From: Blastocladiella britannica
Taxonomy: Eukaryota > Blastocladiomycota > Blastocladiomycetes > Blastocladiales > Blastocladiaceae
NCBI GenBank assembly: GCA_025349905.2
Contig: MU625176.1
Location: 1-10,058, forward strand
Length of the DNA: 10,058 bases
Reading direction: 5' to 3'
Both the position numbers and the translations under genes were made by a program. Below the pieces are notes generated by a model that made no database searches, had not been told where the DNA came from, and saw only the letters and a program-made list of their open reading frames with translations. How positions within the stretch are numbered: the first letter of the stretch is position 1; each line of letters opens with the position of its first letter. This document shows, one piece after another, positions 1 to 7,997 of the stretch.

Positions 1-26
1 AAAAAAAAAAATTTAACATAAGAAAA
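1..26 (+). other. A-rich leader or 3' end of an upstream intron
   Basis: The 26 bases before the first ATG are almost all A/T: a run of eleven A, then TTTAACATAAGAAAA. They contain no in-frame stop, so the ATG at 27 is not proven to be the true start. Bases 20-22 end in ATAAG, which closely resembles the 3' splice site used by the first intron of this same gene (ACATAAG ending at 841). These bases could therefore be 5' untranslated leader or the end of an intron whose upstream exon lies outside the window. The A-rich context directly before ATG favours a start. Confidence 0.4.
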
Positions 27-3000
27 ATGATTACCGATCCACATAACCACGCCCTCGCCCTGGCCCAGTCCGAGGCCACCGCCAGCGCATCCGCGCACAT
101 TCCTGGTCCCGCCTACGTCCCGTCACATCCCAACACCAATGGTTCTGGATCTTCGAGAGCCATGGCCGACGAGTCCGTGATGCGCGACCACATGGACCGC
201 GTGCAATCCCTCTTCCTGGACCTCGTCGACACCCAGCTCGACCGCGCGCACGCGACGCTAGCCGACCGCGACCAGCAACTGGGCCGGGCCGAGTCCGACC
301 GCACCGCAGCGATGCGCGATCTCGGCCGCGCATGGACCGACGTGGACCGCGCCAACGCCATTGTCGCCGGCTTGCACGCTCGTTTGGTCGCCGCACAGCA
401 CGAACTGGTGTGTGCGGACCGCGCGCGCGAAGCGGCCGACCGCGACGCCAGTGGGGTCGCACACGATAACGCCCGGGTGCGTGACGAAGTGGCCAAAGTG
501 ACGGCGGCGTTGAGCGAGGCCGGGACGCGGATCGAGCAAATGCGCACCATCAATGCGGCGTTCACGTCGGATATCAAGATCCAGAAACGCATTCAGTCAA
601 AGCTAAAACGCGAGCGCGAGTTTGTGGAGCGGCAGCGGATGGATATGGAGAACGAGTTGGCGCTCATGATGAAAAAGTACGAGGCGGTGGTGGCCGAGAA
701 GAACGAGGCCAAGGAGAAATTGGTCGAGCAGCAGAGCGAGACGCGCGTCGCGCAAAACGCCATCTTCCGCATGTCGAGCGGTACCTTTTCTCATTTGGTT
801 GCTCGAGCTCTGGAGTAGTTACTGACCTTAATGGACATAAGAACTCAACCGGGCAACCCAGGTCCGCCAGGCGCTGGAAAAGCGGTGGGAGGACTCGGTC
901 ACCGCCATGTCCAAGCGCGATGCGACGCTGCACGCCATGTCCACCGCGCACGTCGCCACGTCGCAGGAACTGATTGAAGCCGAGCTGATCTCCAAGACCA
1001 CAGCCGCCGACCAGTCCAAGGTGCAAGCGCTGCTAGAGGACCGCGAAAAGGGTAATTTTTTTTTTTTTAAATATTTCTGCACCAATCGCCCTTGTCTGAC
1101 ACAATGAGACAGATCTGGAATCGGTCCGCCGCGACCTGAGCGAGACCCACACGGCCTTGAAATCCGTGACCTTGGAACTGAGCGAAGTGCGCAGCCAGTG
1201 CTCACACTTCAAAGACGCGTTCACATCCGCGACCGCCGACGCCGCGGCCGAGCGGAAAGCCCGCATTCGCGCCGAAGCCGACGTGTTGCGGCTCCGCGAT
1301 GCGCTGGGCGACGCGCACGCCGAGCGCGCTGACCGGGACGCCGCCGCCGCTGCTCGCACCGAGAACCGGGTCCGGGCGACCGTGGTCAGCGAGCAAGAGG
1401 AGCGGACGGCGCGTGAAGTTGCCGCAAAAGAGAAGGAGGTGCGCGAAATGCGCGAGGAGAGCGTGCGGTTGCATTACGAGAACGCCGAGCTGGTGGTTGC
1501 GATCCAGGGGTTGCGTGAGGAGTTGGTATCGTTTTCTTTTTCGTTTGTTGTCTCATTTCAACAAAAAAAAAACTGATTGTATGTTAACAGGCAGCAAGAG
1601 ATGCCGAAGGCGCAGTGATGAAGTCGAAGACCGCGCAAGTGACCCAGCACGCCGAAAAGCTGTGTTACGAGTCGCAAATGCTGGCGTACCGGCTCGAGAA
1701 AAAGGACATGGAGCTGGCGACGGCCCGGCTCGAGCAGCGGCCCGCGGATACCCGCCCGTTCGAGATTGTGATTCAGAATCTCGAAAAGGAGGTCAAGAAG
1801 TGGAAGCTGGACCGCGACAAGATGGAGGCCGCGTGGCTGAAAGTGCAGCAGCAGAACACGGTGCTCAAGGACGAGAAGATCGGGTTGGCCAAGGAACTGG
1901 ACTTGCTTCGGGTATGTAACCGTTCCTTTTTGTACGTGTGTGTGGTTCGTGTGGACTGACACTTTGTGCGTTTCATGTACGCAGACCAAGGCCGTTGTCA
2001 ATACCACCACCAATGGCCAAATCACCGACGAGGTGCGGGCGCTGGAACGCGAGGCGTTCGACAAGAACATGCAAATGACGCAGCTGCACGTCGAGTTGCA
2101 GCGACTTCGACCACGCCTGAGGGAGTTGGAGGAGCGCAACGTACGCACTTATACACCCTACCAGTGCTATAAAAAAGGAAAAGCTAACCTCAACTAAACA
2201 GGCAATCCAAGAAGCCGAGCTGGCCGAGTACGCGATCCAGTTGCAAGAGAACTCGCACACCGCCACCGCCGCGGTCCACTTGCTCAAGCACGACATGCGC
2301 CGCTTGTCGCGCGATAAAGTGGCCGTGCAGCGCGCGCGGCACTCGGACGAGCGCGCGTACGCGGTCTTGGAACAAAAGTACTTGCTGGCGACCGAAATCC
2401 TCGACAAGACCCGCGCCGACAAAGATAAGCTGCTCAAGCAGTGTGCGGACCTGAAACTCAAGTGCGACATGTGGGCCAAGAAGGTCGACGAGAGTAAGGC
2501 ACAGTGGCGACGGATGGTTGAGGCGGCAGGGAACCGAGTTGCGCGGTACGGGAACGGGGAAAGGCCCGTTGGTCAAGGGGCATCGGGTGATGGGGTGTTG
2601 GTGCCGTCGTCGGCTAACGGACAGTACGAGATTGTTGGTACGGCCTTCCCATCCTTTGCGGTCGTCCATGGTCACTTTATGTTTTCTTTTTTTTTTTTTT
2701 GCGATAACAGATGTGCCCGGACTCAAGCTCCGCAACGAGACGCTGGTCCTCGAAACGCAACATCTCGCCGAAGCCCTCGGGCTCGCCAACAACAAGATCG
2801 ACCAGGTCCGTCGCCTTCCTACTCCATTTTCCTCATTGCGATCCACACTCACCTGCCCGCAATCAAAAATCAAAAAAAAGCTTGAAGCCAGCTTAGCAAG
2901 AACCGAATCCGCCGCCCACCAGCTCTCGCTGCGCACGCGTCAACTCGAGAGCCTGGAGTCGCAGCACGCCGTGACGGTCGCTGCCGCCCACCACCGCACG

Positions 3001-3408
3001 CAGCGTGCCGAGCGTGTGGCCTCGTTCCTGGAGTCGCAGGTGCGTGAAGCGAGGCCCAATACCCGGATCGACTTTGCGGTGGCCCTGGACGATTCGGCGG
3101 GGGCGCTGGACCCGAGCCCGGCGCTGCAGGCGGTGTTTGCGGCCAAACTAGTAGGGCCATTTGTCACAACTGCGGCAGCAGCAGCACCGGTGGGGGGAAC
3201 TTCTAACCATGGCGTAGCGCATCGTGGTGGAAGAAGGGCGAGTCGTGGAGCCGCAGGGACAAAGTCGCCGATTGGGCCCAGCACGCCGGCCAAGTTGCCT
3301 CCACTGTTGAGCAGCGGGAGCAACTCCAGGTCCGCCGGATCGCCCGTTCCACCATCGGATCCGTTATCGTCCAGCGGCAACAACAGTCGCCAGAAACAAG
3401 GAGTGTGA
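27..3408 (+). CDS. Long coiled-coil protein, CCDC40-like (axonemal ruler candidate), 8 exons, 970 residues
   Basis: Exons: 27-780, 842-1051, 1113-1525, 1591-1911, 1985-2140, 2202-2637, 2711-2805, 2881-3408; total 2913 coding bases. All seven introns are GT-AG, 61-75 bases, and their phases agree. Residues 1-50 are low complexity. About 50-735 and 775-852 are charged heptad coiled coil. About 736-763 is a Gly-rich break. The last ~115 residues are Ser/Gly/Ala/Pro-rich and disordered, with two similar SSG-N-SR motifs. Three Trp anchors, each in a conserved-looking context, recall CCDC40: W267 (then S, M and RD), W541 (followed by LKVQQ, with PFE some 26 residues before) and W709 (followed by AKK). 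The W267-W541 spacing of 274 is close to the ~278 I recall for human CCDC40. With CCDC39, CCDC40 forms the 96-nm ruler of motile cilia that positions dynein arms and radial spokes. The C-terminal part does not resemble CCDC40, so the family call is provisional. The gene model is firmer than the name. Confidence 0.8.
2806..2880 (+). other. Intron 7 of the coiled-coil gene: 75 bases, in frame, no stop
   Basis: This GT-AG interval has a CTCAC branch-like sequence and ends in an A run before AG. It sits between two phase-0 exons, is exactly 25 codons long and has no in-frame stop. Retention would add 25 residues rather than truncate the protein. The would-be peptide is rich in Pro, Ser and Arg, with KKK at its end, and would interrupt the heptad pattern between IDQ and LEASLA, so splicing is the better reading. 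Every other intron of this gene breaks the frame or contains a stop when read through. Confidence 0.65.
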
Positions 3409-3484
3409 TAGAATAAACATAATTATACTAAGAAAACTCATAAAGTCTATAAAAATGCCCGACGCGTCAGCTCTGCCGTTACTT
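3409..3484. terminator. Shared 3' region of two convergent genes, with AATAAA signal
   Basis: Only 76 bases separate the stop codon of the plus-strand coiled-coil gene (TGA, 3406-3408) from that of the minus-strand dioxygenase gene (TAA, 3485-3487). A plus-strand AATAAA polyadenylation signal lies at 3412-3417, four bases after the stop. Cleavage 10-30 bases beyond it would fall inside this gap. No AATAAA is visible on the minus strand here. The dioxygenase transcript therefore either uses a variant signal or extends into the last exon of its neighbour, which would make overlapping antisense 3' ends. Confidence 0.6.
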
Positions 3485-5383
3485 TTAGAGCCGCGTCAGA
3501 TCGGTCTCGTCGCGCGCCTGCTTCAAGAACGGCATCAACTGCGTCCCGCCGGTCCCACGCACGCCGCCGTCGGCCGGATCGGTGGCCCCGTGGTTGAGTT
3601 CCGTGAGCATCGACCGGGTCAGCCCTGCGGTGGCGGGAGAAATCGACCGTTTCCCGTTGCTCAAGATGAATCCACCCGGTGGCGCACCATCTACGTGGGC
3701 AGCAGCGCCGTTGGTGCCATTGCCGTTGCCAACATGCACCACGTCGCCGCCTGTGTTGGCGCGTTTGGCCGGCGGCATCTCGGGCACGACGGACATGTCG
3801 AGTTCGCTGCGTGGCCGCTTAGTAGCCCCATTGGTAGCGGGTGCAGTAGCCGCCGCTGCGGGCGCCACGCTCCCGTTCGTAGCAGCAGCAGCAGCAACAG
3901 TCGCAGTGGATCCGGGGGGAGTGGCAGCCGAAGGTGATTTCTTGGCCTGCATGACAATGAACCGCGCCACTACTTGCAAGTGCACGTCGCGGAACTCCTT
4001 GACCGCCGCCACCACCGCGTTGTACGCGGCCAGCAGTTTCGGCGACTGCGCAGAGTGGCTGGAAACGTACTCGCGCACGCTCGGGGCCAAAGTCTCGGCG
4101 TCCACGAGGAACTGGCGGTGCTTGGCTGGCATGTACTCTCGCATCTATATTTCATTATGGTGAGTTACTCACCTCAAAATAAAAGGTATGGATACACATA
4201 CCTCCTTGATAAAGTTGGTCTTGGGCCCGCCCTGCGCTTTCGACCCGGGCCCGTACCCCGTCGGGTGATGCGTGATGCCCAAAAAGATGTCGTATGCCTG
4301 CACAATCGACGACTGCCCCGCGGACCCGCCCGCGAAAAAAAATGTCGGGTCCGACGGTAACTCCCCGTTCTTGGCCAACTCATGGTAATGCCCCGGCGCC
4401 CCATGGGCCGCAAACCATGTGGGCGGGATCTTGGTGGGCTCGATCCCTTCGTACCGAACGCCACCATCCACCAGCGCCCAGCCGGCAACGTAAGGGCGTA
4501 CTTGGTGATAGAACACGTACGGGTCGCAGCGGGCGTGCATGGCGCGCATCATCTTGGTCATGCCTTTTACGCAGGGGACCATGGATTTCAAGTGGGACTC
4601 GAGGGAGGTGGAGTCGTTGGCTTGCGTGGCGGTCCATGCCTGCGACATTAAGTGTAACCCGGGCGCGCCCTCGAGCTCGATGAACAGCGGGATCAGGTAG
4701 AACCATGCCTAATGTCATTTTTTTTACATGAGTCCGATCTTTTATACCCATAAAAAAATACATACCTCGTCCATGGTGCCCGAACTGGTATTCCGGCAAA
4801 ACAAGTTATTCGTTGCCATCGGACCGGCGGGGTCCAACATCCCGTAATTCCACAGCGTCGTGGTCGCGTAGCAAATGATGGGGCGGATCCCGAGCCGCAC
4901 CGCACACGCCGCCAGCGGCACCGCAATGGACCGCGGCAAGATCCGGCTCACGGGCCGTTCGGGATCGTACTCGGCCGCGTCGGCGGTCGGAAACAACTCG
5001 GCGCCGGCCATTCCCGATGCCGTGGCGGCGGGACCGGGCGTCTGATGCCGGCCCCACACATACGCGGACGCGATCATCGATAGCACGACGGCGGCGCGGC
5101 GCCACTCGCGAACGTCAGTGCCCAGGTGCGACGTGGAGATTTCCGCGAGCTGTATGGTTTTTTTTGAGTTAAGTACGCGCCGTGCCGCCGACGTCAGTAG
5201 TTGAAGGGTTTGCCGTACCCGGTTGGCTTGCGTCCGGAACCGGTCCACGAGGAGTAAGCCGCGCATCTGATCTACCAACATCTCCCATGGCTCGTACTCG
5301 GGCGCCGACAACCGGCCAATCGGCGGCGTCGGGGGCAGGAAGCCGGTGGTCTCGTCAATGTCGTAGAATCCCAGGGTATTCAT
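3485..5383 (-). CDS. IDO: Indoleamine 2,3-dioxygenase (heme protein), 3 exons, 594 residues
   Basis: Exons on the minus strand: 5383-4766, 4708-4202, 4144-3485. Both introns are 57 bases, GT-AG and phase 0, with in-frame stops if read through. The product opens the heme-dependent kynurenine route: L-tryptophan plus O2 to N-formylkynurenine, feeding NAD synthesis; it is normally cytosolic. IDO landmarks in order are YDIDETTGF (7-15), SAYVWG, LPRSIAVPL, WFYL (just after exon 1), F272 and R277 (matching human F226/R231), GGSAGQSS (333-340), the REYMPAKHR block opening exon 3, proximal heme ligand H430 in VHLQ, and C-terminal GTGGT (572-576) followed by LMPFLKQ. GGSAGQSS is the animal-type form. 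Two insertions make it far longer than the usual 400-460: ~27 residues before GGSAGQSS and ~126 before GTGGT. The position matching human S167 appears to be Pro. The ATG at 5383 is supported by the family's N-terminal motif just after it. Confidence 0.95.
3560..3937 (-). other. Large low-complexity insertion in the dioxygenase with NLS-like motif
   Basis: Residues about 445-570 sit between the heme-ligand helix (H430) and the conserved GTGGT C-terminus. In human IDO1 this place is the flexible J-K loop of roughly twenty residues. Here it is about 126 residues, mostly Ala, Thr, Gly, Pro and Asn, so probably disordered. It contains two basic clusters, KRPR (484-487) and AKR (501-503), separated by acidic and hydrophobic residues, like a bipartite nuclear localisation signal (bases 3761-3820). 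A second short basic site, GKRSISP, lies near 539-545 and resembles a phosphorylation site. The frame is open throughout and GTGGT follows intact, so this is coding expansion, not an unspliced intron or frameshift. Confidence 0.8.
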
Positions 5384-5603
5384 TGTTTCTGTTGGTTTAA
5401 GTCCAGTACTTAGTCGGACAGTTGTCGTCCTTGTGGATGCAAGAGGGGCGGATTGGAGGCGGCGTGCAAAGTGAAAGAGAGCAAAGAGATAAAAAATCGG
5501 ACTTCACATCAAGTACGATGTGAGCCAAGGGTAAACGGCTAACCCACTGCCATCCCCAGCATAATCAATCACATCGGATCCATCATTCCATCAACTCACA
5601 AAA

Positions 5604-5607
<4 letters not shown>
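5384..5607 (-). promoter_or_regulatory. Upstream region of the dioxygenase gene: CCAAT and GC boxes, inverted repeat
   Basis: Read on the minus strand, a CCAAT box (bases 5452-5456) abuts a CCGCCCC GC-rich box (5445-5451), about 60-75 bases upstream of the ATG, a plausible proximal promoter arrangement. A pyrimidine-rich run lies further upstream, at about 5470-5490. At 5504-5523 there is an inverted repeat, TCACATC then six bases then GATGTGA, about 120-140 bases upstream of the ATG. It could be a dimeric regulator site or form a hairpin. No open reading frame of note occurs here. The ATG context is A-rich (GAAACA before ATG). Confidence 0.45.
5504..5523. repeat. Inverted repeat TCACATC-N6-GATGTGA
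   Basis: Two perfect seven-base arms flank a six-base centre (AAGTAC). In transcribed RNA it could fold as a short hairpin, and as DNA it has the form of a two-fold symmetric protein site. It lies in the gap between the SLC44-like gene and the dioxygenase gene, closer to the dioxygenase start, so the dioxygenase promoter is the likelier client. Confidence 0.6.

Positions 5608-5643
<36 letters not shown>
5608..5643 (+). repeat. Uninterrupted A tract of 36 bases (T36 on the minus strand)
   Basis: Thirty-six consecutive A on the plus strand begin 40 bases downstream of the stop of the minus-strand SLC44-like gene. On that gene's strand it is a T run, which may lie in or just beyond its 3' untranslated region. 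No matching target-site duplication is evident on its two sides, and no recognisable retroelement precedes it, so a retroposon tail is not supported. Length is likely to vary between individuals or be affected by assembly. The remaining bases, 5644-5683, are ordinary 3' flank. Confidence 0.9.
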
Positions 5644-5647
<4 letters not shown>

Positions 5648-5683
5648 ACAGAAAACCTATTGGATCAACTACCCCCAAAACTC

Positions 5684-7937
5684 TCAGTACCGGAACTTTG
5701 CAAATGCCTCGTGCGCCTCGTCCATATGACAAGTACGGTTATCCAAGTCCACCGCGTAGCACAAGAACGTCGCGTCAATGACGTGCCGAAGCACCTCGCT
5801 CCAGAACCGCATTGCCGCCCACCCGATCCACATGCTCACCACCACCACCGCGCGCGTCGACGACTCGTCCCACCCAACGGCCCCTGGGCCACCGCCATCG
5901 GCCAGTTCGCGGTCGCCGCGCATTGCCGCCACAATCCCCAGCCCAATGATCCCCGACAAGATGGCGTTCCCGAGCAACAGAACCGCTCGCGCAAACCCGT
6001 CGCGGATCGCCGCCGAGGATACGGACCGCGCCAGTAAGCGGGTGGATGCGCGCGCGCTGGGCACGTACCCTTTGCCTGTGATCGCCGCGTACACCATCGT
6101 GTAGTGATTGACCACCTGGACTAAGGTCGCCGCCGCTTTGGCCAAGGGGACAGCGATTTTGCCCGCAAACCCGACCACGGCCGTCACCACGGGTCCCGCG
6201 GGACCCAGTACCGCGATCGCAGTCGTCCACTGGTCGCGGATCGGGCCCGAAACCCGTGGCGCCACTTGCTTCACGACGACGCGGTGGATGAGTCCGGCAA
6301 TGTGAATGACCGACGACACTATGGCGCCGGCGCACGCGGTCCCGAACAGGACCGTGGACGCGCGAGTGAGCGCGCGCTTGGACCGCTCGACGCCCGACAG
6401 TGGCGCGGCTGAGGAGCGTGAAAAGTACCAGTGGTGCACGATGCACGTCACCGCCATGCTGTGGACCGCCGCCAGGACTTGCGTCGTCCAGACCAGCATC
6501 ACCGTGAAAAATAACAGGGTGGGTGTCCATTGCAGGCCCAGGATCCACGCGTCCACGGCCGCGTTCGGGTCTTTGTTTGCTGCTCCTCCGCCCGCTGAAA
6601 TCAGCGACAGTAAGGACACCGTCAGCGAAATAAACCGAGCGACCGTGAGCACCCACATCAGGATAAACACCAGCGTGAGCCCGAGGACAAACAGCGACAC
6701 CCCGAAAATGTGCGGGTTGGACCGTAAGATATTGGTGGCGAGCCGCAGCACCGACACCGTCAGCTCAATGTGGTCGCGCTGCAAGTACGTTGCCAGCGCA
6801 AACACGGTCCCCGCTGAGATGGTGGTGATGAGCACCAGTACCAGGAACGCCGACTGCGCGAGTGACGCGTTGGAGGCCCCCGCCGCTGGTTGCGAGAAGA
6901 GCAGCGACAATGCCCATCCGGTGATCCCCACGCACGATACGGGTACAAAGAGCACCGTGGACCAAACAATCACGCGCACAAACGCGCCCAGGAGCAGGAT
7001 CCACAGGGCGCCCAAGATCACGGACAGTAAGAACACGGTGACGAGGACGGGTATTGCGTCGCGGATGGCTAGGAGCATGCCCGACTTGACGGCGTCGGCG
7101 ATAGGACTTGCTGGCTGTTTTTTTTATTTTATTTATGTAAGTGATTATAAATGAGATTGGAATAAAAAAAGTTACACGTACAGATGGCGTGAACCAGATC
7201 CCGGCCGAGAGAAACAAGAGCACGGCGCAGCAAATGTAAAACGCAATGGCCCAGAGCGTGTCGTTGGGCGGGAGCGACTTGGCCGCGGCTCGCCAGGCGC
7301 CGGATCCGGGCAACGCGGCGACATCGAATCCGAACAGGGCCAGCTCTGGGTTTTGTGGCCTTTGGTTGTTGGTCTTGGTCGGGTCGAGGTGCAGTGACGA
7401 CTGTGTGTTCAGCAAAAAAAATCATTCATGAGTTTCGAGATAACGTAAAGGGCGCCGCGCTGAAATGCTTGGGCCAGTCGACGGACACAATGGTAAACGA
7501 ACCTCGAGCAGCTGGTCTCCATGTCCACCCACATGATGGTCGTCATCATCATAGTCGTTGTCCTCGGGCCAGGCCCCGGCCCCACGCGTGTCCAGCAACC
7601 GGTGCCGCTCTTCCCAAATATCCGACTCGCCGGCCTCGGGCACAAACGGCGCGCTGGGCATATCGGGGCGCAATGCTACCGGGTGCGGCATCCACTGGCG
7701 AATGGCCGAGTCGAAATGGTCGTCATCGCCGCGCTCGATCGATTCGTGCAGAAACCCCGTGTCGTCATAGGCAGCGGATGCGACAGGTGCTGCTGCTGCT
7801 GGCGGTGGTGGTGGGGGCGGTGGTGGGGGTAGAGCACTTTCTTCTTCCTGGTCTAGGAACGGGTCTTCGGGCCCAAACAGATCCGGGAGGGCCGGAATGC
7901 TGTCGTCCAGATGGTGGTGGTTGGATTGCGTCGACAT
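5684..7937 (-). CDS. PNS1: Choline-transporter-like protein, PNS1/SLC44 (CTL) family, 3 exons, 694 residues
   Basis: Exons on the minus strand: 7937-7503, 7400-7182, 7114-5684. Introns of 102 and 67 bases are GT-AG, phase 0. Residues 1-194 are a cytoplasmic, disordered, acidic tail with a ten-proline run (37-46) and an Asp/His-rich stretch near 130-142. About nine or ten hydrophobic segments follow, at roughly 195-215, 239-263, 265-291, 306-329, 354-386, 414-434, 474-496, a weaker one near 521-543, 593-616 and 639-655. Family signatures are the HHWYF block after segment six, NHYTMVYAAITGKGY (554-568) and, near the end, VIDATFLCYAVD (663-674). Animal SLC44 proteins transport choline or ethanolamine; yeast Pns1 sits in the plasma membrane and its substrate is uncertain, so substrate cannot be assigned here. 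Length fits the family (about 540-710). An A-rich leader precedes the ATG. Confidence 0.9.
7800..7829 (-). repeat. Ten-codon proline run in the transporter N-terminus
   Basis: Ten consecutive proline codons (mixed third bases, so not a pure triplet repeat) encode residues 37-46, followed at once by four alanines (47-50). The run lies in the predicted cytoplasmic tail ahead of the first membrane segment. Such runs can bind SH3, WW or profilin-type domains, but no partner can be inferred from the sequence. Confidence 0.85.
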
Positions 7938-7997
7938 TTTTTATTATTCTTATGAATGAACAGAAATAGACAAAACTACACGGCTGCTCAATTAATA

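Noticed and set aside
3582..4163. Plus-strand frames (193 and 160 codons) opposite the dioxygenase insertion
   Set aside because: These are antisense shadows of the Ala/Gly-rich loop. The minus-strand frame carries conserved IDO motifs on both sides of the loop.
4335..4342. A8 run in dioxygenase exon 2 as a possible frameshift
   Set aside because: The frame continues from PSDPTFFF into GGSAGQSS, the conserved motif, so the run is correctly sized and coding.
5608..5643. A36 tract as the tail of a retroposed gene copy or SINE
   Set aside because: No target-site duplication, no internal promoter boxes and no recognisable source sequence ahead of it.
5775..6656. 293-codon open frame inside the SLC44-like gene on the same strand
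   Set aside because: It is a shadow frame: Arg/Gly/His/Pro-rich with no domain, produced by the GC-rich codon use of the real membrane-protein frame that covers it.
6306..7154. 282-codon plus-strand frame antisense to the transporter gene
   Set aside because: It lies antisense to the conserved transporter exon, runs across its second intron, and is Thr/Ser/Arg-rich with no recognisable motif.
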